Origin: Candidatus Krumholzibacteriota bacterium
Lineage (GTDB): Bacteria; Krumholzibacteriota; Krumholzibacteriia; Krumholzibacteriales; Krumholzibacteriaceae
DNA length: 5,164 bases
Reading direction: 5' to 3'
Assembly (NCBI GenBank): GCA_030630165.1
Contig: DAOVNN010000225.1
Coordinates: forward strand, 1-5,164
Part shown: positions 1 to 5,060 of the stretch, in pieces
How the letters are laid out: each line of letters starts with the position of its first letter
Numbering within the stretch: the stretch's first letter is position 1
Program-made: the position numbers and the translations under genes
Notes under the pieces: model-generated
Told to the model about the DNA's origin: nothing
Databases searched by the model: none
What the model saw: the letters and a program-made list of their open reading frames with translations, nothing else

Positions 1-1
1 T

Positions 2-277
2 CCCGACGCCCTCGGCGCGATGACGATAAACTCGCTCTTTCGCCGCGGGACGAAAACGAACGATCTGAGCATCACGATATCGCTGTCGATGAACATGACG
101 GGCCGTGATCATGGCAAGGACATGGGCGAGATCATGCGCTCGCTCGATATCGGCGACGGCCACGCAGGCGCCGCGGCCGGCACGATTCACTGCCACTCGA
201 AGGACATGATGCTCCGCGAGAAAAAGCGTGCCCTCGACGAGATCTGGGCGATGTGGAAAGAGATGCCCGCCGGTTGA
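2..277 (+). CDS. C-terminal part of a DHH-family phosphoesterase-like protein (DHHA1 region), 5' end outside window
   Basis: The frame is open from the left edge, so the ATG at 20 is probably internal and only the last 91 codons are seen. The visible part has a beta-strand-like stretch (visible residues 22-29, LSITISLS), then 'GKDMGEIMRSL' and the block GDGHAGAAAG at residues 51-60. This order matches the DHHA1 domain of DHH phosphoesterases (NrnA-like or RecJ-like enzymes that cleave small nucleic acids or dinucleotides), where a strand with serines is followed by a helix and a GGGHxxAAG motif that helps bind substrate. Here the second glycine of GGGH is an aspartate (GDGH). A charged helix (residues 69-88) closes the protein. 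The catalytic DHH domain would lie outside the window, so the subfamily cannot be told. The gene converges on the lipoprotein gene ending at 330, and its last codons form one arm of a hairpin. The family call rests on one motif and is moderate. Confidence 0.62.
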   Translation, partial: PDALGAMTINSLFRRGTKTNDLSITISLSMNMTGRDHGKDMGEIMRSLDIGDGHAGAAAGTIHCHSKDMMLREKKRALDEIWAMWKEMPAG

Positions 278-291
278 GACCGGCAGGCATC
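262..291. terminator. Hairpin overlapping the stop codon, possible bidirectional terminator between convergent genes
   Basis: Arms 262-274 and 279-291 pair over 13 positions with one mismatch, and the loop is TGAG (275-278). The loop contains the TGA stop of the rightward gene, so the left arm encodes its last four residues (MPAG). The hairpin sits about 40 bases past the stop of the leftward lipoprotein gene, so it could end both transcripts. Neither side has a proper T run: the rightward side continues GGAATGATC, and the leftward side has only TCTTTCC. It may therefore act as an mRNA 3' stabiliser or a weak terminator rather than a classic intrinsic one. Confidence 0.55.
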
Positions 292-329
292 GGAATGATC
301 TTCAAACAGCGGTGCAGTCGTGTTTATCT

Positions 330-2237
330 CTAGTCTATTCCCCACTTCCGGGAGAGGTGTTCCGCGATCATCTCCACCTGTCCGTGATCGATGAACCACA
401 ATGGTAATCCGAAGTGAGCGCTGCCCCGATAGTACATGGAGTAGGGATTGGTGTATTCATCGTATTCGCAATCCTGATCCATCGTCCACAATGCGACGGC
501 TGCGCCATTCAGGGGCGAAAGGGTGCTTCTGCTCTTCATCCGGTATATGGGGGAAAAACAATCATGTGAGAACGCGCCCGTGTAGTCCATGTAATACTCG
601 GGGTCGTAAGCCTCTACATAACTGAACCCTCTCACCATCGGATCAAAAAACATACCGGGCTGTGTGATCTCATCCCACAGCCGCAGCGTGTCGGGGAGAA
701 GAGGTGCATAGCAGTCCTTGATCGCTATTGTCATCGCATCCCGGTCAATATTCCTGTACGTGCCATCCGGCAGGTCCTGGCCGGTCTTAAACGGGGCGAG
801 GACCTTGTCGATAACACTCACGTAATAATCATCATGCGCCATGTTCAGTCTCGCGTAATCGAAGTCGTATTCATAGCCTGCGATCTCATAAATGACCGAG
901 GCGGGATACGCGGGGTCGTCCGGGAATACGGCGCTGAGGGAGCTCCCACTCATATCACCCATCCCGCATGACAGGACATTGCCGGTTGCGGCCATATAGA
1001 TCTTCAGGTTGTTCGGGGCCGGAAATGGATTTATGCTTGCGAATGGACCGAACTCTATCGTCGAGCTCCATACATTCTCGGAAGCCCTGTCACTCGTCCA
1101 TATGACACTTTTGTATTTTGCCAGGACTTCGAGTGGGACAGGATTTCTCCTGTCATGGATATCAGCTTCGTATATATCCCTGGCGGGATCGAATCCGGGA
1201 GCGAGCGAGCATATTCCCGTCCAGAACTCGTCGTGTTCGGTCTCGGTCGGAAGATGCCGCATCGGCATGGGTGTGTCATAGAGCAGCATGTCATCTATCC
1301 ACAGCAGATCACGCTCCCTTGTGAATTCGATGACCTCGATCTCGATCCGTGCCCTCGTGATCGTGCCCGATTTATCCCTCGCCTCAATATAAAAAACATG
1401 AACACCCGCGTTTAAATTTACGCTTCCCGGTCTGAATTCCTTCGTTGCCAGATAACTCCATGAAATCATCCACTGTTCGTCGTCATCGAGATTCTGTATA
1501 TCCCAGCCGTACCTGTATTCAATAGGGCCGAACCATGCGAAGGTCGGTTCGGCGTACCAGCTGAAATTCAGGATGACCCGGGGGAGAATAATAGCAGCCT
1601 GAGGCAGATATTCCATTCCGGAGAAGGTCTCTATTCCGAGCACGGGTTCCTTGAGTGTCATGAGCGGATAGATCTTTTTCACAGTGAACTGCCGGGTGTT
1701 GTACCAGGAGAAACTATCTGTGGTACTTCCGCAACTGTCCATTGCCTGGACGGCGAAGAAATATGTCCTGTTTTCGAGTGGACTGACTCGCCCTATTTCA
1801 GCGCTTTCGCCAGCCGGATCCCACTGCTTCCATTCGGCCCAGTAATCGTCGAACTGTTCGGGATACTCGTTGAGCATGTCGGTGCCCGTCTCACCCGGCT
1901 CAAGCTCGACGATCAGGTGCCGGGTATAAGCGATCATGTATTCCGGATCCTGTTCCCATCTGAATGATATTCTAGGAGGATAGTACTCGGAGTCTCCGAC
2001 ATCCGGCGCGACTATTTCCACCCATGGAGTGTTGATCGGGCAGATGGGGTCGTCCGGATCGTCATCGTCTCCGTTACCGGGCTTGATCACATCTTCATCG
2101 GTGCATCCGGCGAGCAGGAGGCATGCGGCTGCGAAGATGATGAACAGGGGAAGAACAATGTACTTCGGGGAAATGTTATCCAGGACGGCGGCACGGGCCT
2201 TCCGTCCCGGAATTCCGGAAAAGCGCTCGGTTCTCAT
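330..2237 (-). CDS. Secreted lipoprotein A: two Ig/Fn3-like domains plus a conserved C-terminal domain of unknown function
   Basis: This is a 635-residue protein. The start is fixed by AAGGAG eight bases upstream and by alignment with its paralogue B. Residues 1-25 are an unusually long basic n-region (ERFSGIPGRKARAAVLD...), 26-44 are hydrophobic, and LLAGC gives the lipidated Cys45. The +2 residue is Thr, which would allow outer-membrane sorting if E. coli rules hold. An Asp-rich linker (55-63) follows. Residues about 71-187 look Fn3-like ('PPRISFRWEQD', 'RTYFFAVQAMDSCGS'), and about 190-304 form a second Ig-like domain ending 'GVHVFYIEARDKSG'. The C-terminal domain starts at 'RDLLWIDD' (309-316) and runs to 'HFGLPLWFIDHGQVE' near the end. 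Its alternating strands and helices, including 'YKSVIWTSD' (375-383) and 'NNLKIYMAATGNVLSCG' (409-425), suggest a class I glutamine-amidotransferase-like or DUF4350-like fold. No catalytic triad is evident and the function is unknown. It is the last gene of the leftward cluster, 60 bases after B. Confidence 0.9.
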   Translation of the reverse strand: MRTERFSGIPGRKARAAVLDNISPKYIVLPLFIIFAAACLLLAGCTDEDVIKPGNGDDDDPDDPICPINTPWVEIVAPDVGDSEYYPPRISFRWEQDPEYMIAYTRHLIVELEPGETGTDMLNEYPEQFDDYWAEWKQWDPAGESAEIGRVSPLENRTYFFAVQAMDSCGSTTDSFSWYNTRQFTVKKIYPLMTLKEPVLGIETFSGMEYLPQAAIILPRVILNFSWYAEPTFAWFGPIEYRYGWDIQNLDDDEQWMISWSYLATKEFRPGSVNLNAGVHVFYIEARDKSGTITRARIEIEVIEFTRERDLLWIDDMLLYDTPMPMRHLPTETEHDEFWTGICSLAPGFDPARDIYEADIHDRRNPVPLEVLAKYKSVIWTSDRASENVWSSTIEFGPFASINPFPAPNNLKIYMAATGNVLSCGMGDMSGSSLSAVFPDDPAYPASVIYEIAGYEYDFDYARLNMAHDDYYVSVIDKVLAPFKTGQDLPDGTYRNIDRDAMTIAIKDCYAPLLPDTLRLWDEITQPGMFFDPMVRGFSYVEAYDPEYYMDYTGAFSHDCFSPIYRMKSRSTLSPLNGAAVALWTMDQDCEYDEYTNPYSMYYRGSAHFGLPLWFIDHGQVEMIAEHLSRKWGID

Positions 2238-2271
2238 GTCGGTCTCTCCTTCCGGTATCGGCGGAATGGAG
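2202..2271 (-). repeat. Duplicated leader, copy 1: 5' UTR, ribosome binding site and first codons of lipoprotein gene A
   Basis: This stretch is nearly the same as 3825-3895 in front of and inside paralogue B. The exact shared parts are 28 bases covering early codons (2202-2229) and 20 bases of untranslated leader (2252-2271). Between them lies AAGGAG (2246-2251), eight bases before the ATG in both genes. The only differences are in codons 2-3, the spacer, and one extra G in B. Because the leader lies between B and A, the duplication unit included the upstream region and not just the coding sequence. Confidence 0.88.
2246..2251 (-). promoter_or_regulatory. Ribosome binding site of lipoprotein A
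   Basis: The leftward strand reads AAGGAG here, with an eight-base spacer to the ATG at 2237. Sequence and spacing are identical to the site in front of paralogue B, which makes both start calls much firmer. Confidence 0.85.
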
Positions 2272-2297
2272 TCTGCGAACGTTAGCGAAACGACCTG

Positions 2298-3860
2298 CTA
2301 CCTGATATCCCACGAGCGGAAGATCTCGTCCGTTATCTGCTCCACCTTCTCGTGCTCCATGAACCACAGCGGGAACCCGAAATGGAAGCTCTCGTAGGGC
2401 GTCTGCCGATGGGGCTCGCATGAGCCGGGCCCGCCGCCGATCGTCCCCCGCAGGGCGATCGCCGCGTCGTTGAGGGGCGATCGCGTATTGCGCGATCTCA
2501 TCCGGTAGATCGGAGTGAAGCATGGGTGCGAGCTCGCACCTATATGGTCCATGTAATATGCCGGATCGTAGGCCTCGACGTACATGAATCCCCGTACCTG
2601 CGGATTGAAAAAGCACCAGGGGCAGGTGACGATCTCGTCGAGCGTTAGAGTATCAGGAAAATCCAGGCCGGACGAGTTGCCGGTCTCCACAGCCAAGCGC
2701 AGAGCGTCCCGTTCGAGGCTGCGGTTGGTACCCTCAGGCATATCGAGTCCGGTCCTGAATTGGCCGACCACCTTGTCTATCACGGTCACATAATAATCAT
2801 CGTGTGCCAGAGAGTTTTCTGCGTACGCCGGATCATAATCGTAACTTGTGAGGTCATCTATCACGGAAGCGGGGTACAAGGGCCTTTGCGGGAATGTCTC
2901 GCCGAGCCCCCCGAACACATCGGCCCTGCCGCAGGTAAGGGCGCTTCCTCCCGCCGCGAGAAACATCCTCAAGTTGTTCGATCTGAACATGTTGCTATAG
3001 TACGCTGGGGCCGGATCGAACCTGATGGTATGCTTCCAGCAGGAGTACTCCGAACTACTGTAAGTCCAGACGACGTTCCTGTAATCCGCCAGGACCGACA
3101 GCGGGATCTCAGAATCCCTGTTATATATATCGGCCTCGAATATGTCTATTGCCGGATCGAATCCCGGGGCCCTCGAGCAGATGGACGTCCAGAACTCGTC
3201 GTGCTCTGTCTCGCTGGGAAGCATGAGATTAGGTATGTAGCCCCCTAACCGCCAATCGTCTATCCAGAGCAGGTCCCGTTCCTGGGTGAAAGGGATCACC
3301 TCGAGTTCCACGCGCACCCTGGTGATCTTTCTCGCGACACCTCTCGCTTCGACATGAAAGACATGGACGCCGGAATCGAACGACCTGGGAGCAGAAGTCC
3401 TGATATGCGGATTCCACTGGCATGACCATTCTCTGTTGTCTTCGAGGTTCTCGATATCCCAGCCGTGCCGGAACAGGATTGGACCGGGATAATATGGAGC
3501 CGAGAGATCGGCATTCCAGCGGAACGAGAACTCGACCCCTGGAAGGACCAGCACTGCGGGCAATGGCCAATAGTCAGTCCCTACAAACATGCCATGACCG
3601 AGGATCGGCTCCCATATCTTGACATAAGGTGGAGATTTGTCGTGAGGCGAAGACTTGACGAAAGATGGAGACGTGCCGTCCGCCCAGTCGTCTCTTTCCT
3701 GCGGCGCTGCGACCTCCTCGTCCGTGCAGCCCGTGATAACGAGGCACGCGGCTGCGAATAAGATGAACAGGGGAATAAAAATAAATCTTGAAGAAAACAC
3801 ATCCAGCACGGCGGCGCGGGCCCTCCGTCCCGGAATTCCGGAAAAGCGCTCGAATCCCAT
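2298..3860 (-). CDS. Secreted lipoprotein B: Ig-like domain plus conserved C-terminal domain of unknown function, paralogue of A
   Basis: This is a 520-residue protein. An in-frame ATG exists at 3935, but the start at 3860 is preferred: it has AAGGAG at the right distance, the upstream leader is shared with A, and 'ERFSGIPGRRARAAVLD' then begins at the same residue. The hydrophobic core is about 25-43, and the lipobox ITGC puts the lipidated cysteine at 45. A short linker carries three hexapeptide repeats (64-81). An Ig-like domain (about 77-190, 'GVHVFHVEARG') is followed by the C-terminal domain from 'RDLLWIDD' (195-202) to 'HFGFPLWFMEHEKVE' (493-507). Blocks shared with A include ETEHDEFW, AHDDYYV, YVEAYDP and PIYRM. 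B lacks A's first Fn3-like domain. Four C-domain cysteines (228, 310, 447 and roughly 481) align with those of A, while a CPWC (413-416) is private to B. Function unknown; probably a cell-envelope protein translated from the same message as A. Confidence 0.9.
   Translation of the reverse strand: MGFERFSGIPGRRARAAVLDVFSSRFIFIPLFILFAAACLVITGCTDEEVAAPQERDDWADGTSPSFVKSSPHDKSPPYVKIWEPILGHGMFVGTDYWPLPAVLVLPGVEFSFRWNADLSAPYYPGPILFRHGWDIENLEDNREWSCQWNPHIRTSAPRSFDSGVHVFHVEARGVARKITRVRVELEVIPFTQERDLLWIDDWRLGGYIPNLMLPSETEHDEFWTSICSRAPGFDPAIDIFEADIYNRDSEIPLSVLADYRNVVWTYSSSEYSCWKHTIRFDPAPAYYSNMFRSNNLRMFLAAGGSALTCGRADVFGGLGETFPQRPLYPASVIDDLTSYDYDPAYAENSLAHDDYYVTVIDKVVGQFRTGLDMPEGTNRSLERDALRLAVETGNSSGLDFPDTLTLDEIVTCPWCFFNPQVRGFMYVEAYDPAYYMDHIGASSHPCFTPIYRMRSRNTRSPLNDAAIALRGTIGGGPGSCEPHRQTPYESFHFGFPLWFMEHEKVEQITDEIFRSWDIR
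3619..3672 (-). repeat. Three imperfect 18-base tandem repeats encoding hexapeptides in the linker of lipoprotein B
   Basis: Units at 3619-3636, 3637-3654 and 3655-3672 all begin TTG and end GAT or GAC on the plus strand. They encode SPSFVK, SSPHDK and SPPYVK at residues 64-81 of B. The repeat sits just after the lipid anchor, where A has an Asp-rich linker and an extra domain. It is probably a flexible tether whose length can change by unit slippage; with only three diverged copies the signal is modest. Confidence 0.6.
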
Positions 3861-3895
3861 TTCAATCTCTCCTTCCCGGTATCGGCGGAATGGAG
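3825..3895 (-). repeat. Duplicated leader, copy 2: 5' UTR, ribosome binding site and first codons of lipoprotein gene B
   Basis: This is the partner of 2202-2271. The exact 28-base coding match is at 3825-3852 and the exact 20-base untranslated match at 3876-3895. Both copies keep a 12-base palindrome, CCGGAATTCCGG (3830-3841 here, 2207-2218 in A), which encodes part of the SGIPG peptide. Confidence 0.88.
3869..3874 (-). promoter_or_regulatory. Ribosome binding site of lipoprotein B, decides the start
   Basis: AAGGAG on the leftward strand lies eight bases before the ATG at 3860. It rules in favour of this start over the longer reading from 3935, whose extra 25 residues (KFPSVTDRSRSLSPF...) are untranslated leader sequence shared in part with A. 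Confidence 0.85.
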
Positions 3896-3933
3896 ACAGA
3901 GAGCGTGAGCGGTCGGTGACTGATGGGAATTTC

Positions 3934-3939
3934 AATATA
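3934..3939 (-). promoter_or_regulatory. Possible -10 element of a promoter for the lipoprotein pair
   Basis: The leftward strand reads GCTATATTGAAATT, giving TATATT (5 of 6 to TATAAT). It lies in the 144-base gap between the methyltransferase and B. The -35 region is poor (TTATTT with an 18-base spacer is the best I see). If real, transcription would start near 3927, downstream of the ATG at 3935, which agrees with the start at 3860. Confidence 0.3.
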
Positions 3940-3990
3940 GCGCGACCCCTCAGTGGAAAATAACTGTTGAGAAGAGTCTGGGCAAGGCGA

Positions 3991-4005
3991 ATCTCCCGAG
4001 GAGAT
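3991..4005 (-). terminator. Small hairpin at the methyltransferase stop codon
   Basis: ATCTCC (3991-3996) and GGAGAT (4000-4005) pair perfectly around a three-base loop, touching the TGA stop at 4005-4007. There is no T run after it in the leftward direction, so it is a weak terminator or chance structure. If inactive, the methyltransferase could be read through into the lipoprotein genes. Confidence 0.25.
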
Positions 4006-4922
4006 CAAGTGGACTCGGGCTTTTTAGCGGTTATCATGTAGTGGAAGTTGTGGTAGCGCTGGACCCGGTCGCTCGATGAGAGCTTCCCGTAGAGCGACAG
4101 GCCGGTCCTGCCTGTGTTGGGGTACGACTTCAGGGGGACAGCCTCTATGTCGGTGAATCCCGTTTTCTCCAGCATCCGCATTGATCCGAAGACATCGGTG
4201 GGGAATTCGTAGGGCGCCGGCCTGTGCCTCGATCCCTTCATCCTGTGCCATCCCTCGCGCAGAGCGCCGTGCAGCCGTCTCGGCATCATCTTCGACTTCC
4301 AGAACTGCGTCAGACCCCAGGCGTTGATGTCCTCGAGAAAGAGAATCCCCCCGGGAGCGAGGATCCTCGCGAACGAGCCGAATATCGCCGTGAGCCTGTC
4401 CGGCTCATGATGTATCAGGTCGATGCAGCAGATCGCGTCGAAGGCATCATCTCGGAAAGGGAGCGACTGCACCGCGCCGGTGACATTGAACCTCGATCCG
4501 TGATCGTCGCGCAGCTTCTCGAGAAGCGAGCGCATCAGGTCGAATGCGATGAGGGTATTACCTTCGGCCAGTTCGAGGAAGGAGGTGTCGACGCCGCACC
4601 CGATGTTTACGATTGTCTTTCCTGCACTGATCCTCTCCCGCACGAAATCCCAGTACTCTCTCTTGGAGAGTTTCCACTGCTCCTCGGAGACGGCGTCTTT
4701 CTCCGAAGCCGGCTCACCGGTCATTATCTCACCGAGTTTCTCCTCCTCGGCGAGATGCTCGAGATCGATTCCCTCCGGCATCAGCACAGGGATACCGCCG
4801 CGCACCTCGAACGAGGTTCCGCACGAAAAGCAGGTCAGGGAGTGCTCGCCGGGGCCCAGCTCGCCGCCGCAGCGGGGGCAGGCGAGAAGGTCGAGCAGCC
4901 TGTCTTCTATCACCGGGGTCAT
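4005..4922 (-). CDS. Class I SAM-dependent methyltransferase with N-terminal Trm112-like zinc ribbon
   Basis: This is a 305-residue cytoplasmic protein. Residues 9-50 form a Trm112-like zinc ribbon: CPRC (Cys15, Cys18) and CFSC (Cys31, Cys34), then 'FEVRGGIPVLMPE', the typical end of that domain. A charged linker (52-88) leads to a Methyltransf_11-type domain. Motif I is 'IVNIGCGVD' (104-112), the acidic residue of motif II is Asp128 in 'IAFD', then 'VQSLPFRDDAFDAICCIDLIH' spans motifs III-IV (151-171) and 'ILAPGGILFLED' (187-198) is the post-motif strand. It should transfer a methyl group from S-adenosylmethionine to an unidentified substrate; fused proteins of this design act on small molecules, lipids or sugars. 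The third glycine of motif I is replaced by Asp112. The start at 4922 follows AAAGGTG and lies just downstream of a strong -10. It is divergent from the M24 gene and heads the leftward cluster. Class assignment is secure, substrate is not. Confidence 0.9.
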   Translation of the reverse strand: MTPVIEDRLLDLLACPRCGGELGPGEHSLTCFSCGTSFEVRGGIPVLMPEGIDLEHLAEEEKLGEIMTGEPASEKDAVSEEQWKLSKREYWDFVRERISAGKTIVNIGCGVDTSFLELAEGNTLIAFDLMRSLLEKLRDDHGSRFNVTGAVQSLPFRDDAFDAICCIDLIHHEPDRLTAIFGSFARILAPGGILFLEDINAWGLTQFWKSKMMPRRLHGALREGWHRMKGSRHRPAPYEFPTDVFGSMRMLEKTGFTDIEAVPLKSYPNTGRTGLSLYGKLSSSDRVQRYHNFHYMITAKKPEST

Positions 4923-4945
4923 GAGCGTTCACCTTTCATGGTTTT

Positions 4946-4975
4946 ATTATAGACGATGGAGCGCATTCTTGACAG
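4946..4975 (-). promoter_or_regulatory. Sigma70-type promoter for the methyltransferase
   Basis: The leftward strand has a perfect TATAAT (4946-4951), and 18 bases upstream CTGTCA (4970-4975), 4 of 6 to TTGACA. The predicted start near 4939 leaves a leader of under 20 bases that holds the AAAGGTG ribosome site (4930-4936). The -35 overlaps the -35 of the opposite promoter. Confidence 0.6.
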
Positions 4976-4987
4976 CGGCATTCGCTC
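4959..4987. repeat. Imperfect inverted repeat centred on the overlapping -35 boxes, possible operator
   Basis: GAGCGCAT (4959-4966) and ATTCGCTC (4980-4987) match as an inverted repeat at 7 of 8 positions, separated by 13 bases. The centre (4973) falls inside the overlapping -35 hexamers of the two divergent promoters. A dimeric regulator bound here would affect both genes. No regulator gene is in the window. Confidence 0.3.
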
Positions 4988-4997
4988 GTGATAGCGT
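4969..4997 (+). promoter_or_regulatory. Sigma70-type promoter for the M24-family gene
   Basis: A perfect TTGACA (4969-4974) is followed after exactly 17 bases by TAGCGT (4992-4997), which keeps the three most important -10 positions (T, A and final T). It is preceded by TG one base upstream (4989-4990), an extended -10. Transcription would start near 5004, giving a leader of roughly 57 bases. Confidence 0.5.
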
Positions 4998-5022
4998 TTG
5001 CAGTTCGAGATAACGACTCACC

Positions 5023-5037
5023 GGCCCGGTCTGGGCC
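5023..5037 (+). other. Short GC-rich hairpin in the leader of the M24-family gene
   Basis: GGCCC (5023-5027) and GGGCC (5033-5037) pair around GGTCT. It lies ten bases before the ribosome site, so it could affect mRNA stability or be an operator half-site. The stem is only five pairs and may be chance. Confidence 0.25.
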
Positions 5038-5060
5038 AAAGTTTATTGGAGGCTCGCGAT

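Noticed and set aside
20..277. A complete 85-residue small gene starting at the ATG at 20
   Set aside because: The frame is open to the window edge with in-frame PDALGA before the ATG, no ribosome site is visible, and the content fits the end of a larger DHHA1 protein.
2176..2616. 146-codon minus-strand open frame overlapping the end of B and the start of A
   Set aside because: It overlaps two well-supported genes in another frame, has no ribosome site I can see, and its translation has an Arg-rich low-complexity look.
2609..2622. CPWC as evidence that lipoprotein B is a thioredoxin-like protein
   Set aside because: The surrounding sequence lacks a thioredoxin strand-helix context and a following cis-proline segment, and the paralogue lacks the cysteines.
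2760..3248. 162-codon plus-strand open frame inside lipoprotein B
   Set aside because: It is antisense to B with no recognisable domain or signal; the conserved B-A protein blocks show that the minus frame is the coding one.
330..3860. Toxin-antitoxin, defence or phage system
   Set aside because: The paired genes are exported lipoproteins by clear lipoboxes and are paralogues of each other; no nuclease, ATPase, integrase or repeat array is present nearby.
3861..3935. Longer N-terminus of lipoprotein B from the ATG at 3935
   Set aside because: The extra 25 codons cover leader sequence shared with gene A and the ribosome site itself, and the paralogue alignment begins exactly at the ATG at 3860.
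4224..4952. Open frame of 242 codons on the plus strand opposite the methyltransferase
   Set aside because: It is antisense to a gene with clear family motifs. Its translation is Arg-, Glu- and Pro-rich with no domain pattern, as expected for a shadow frame in GC-rich DNA.
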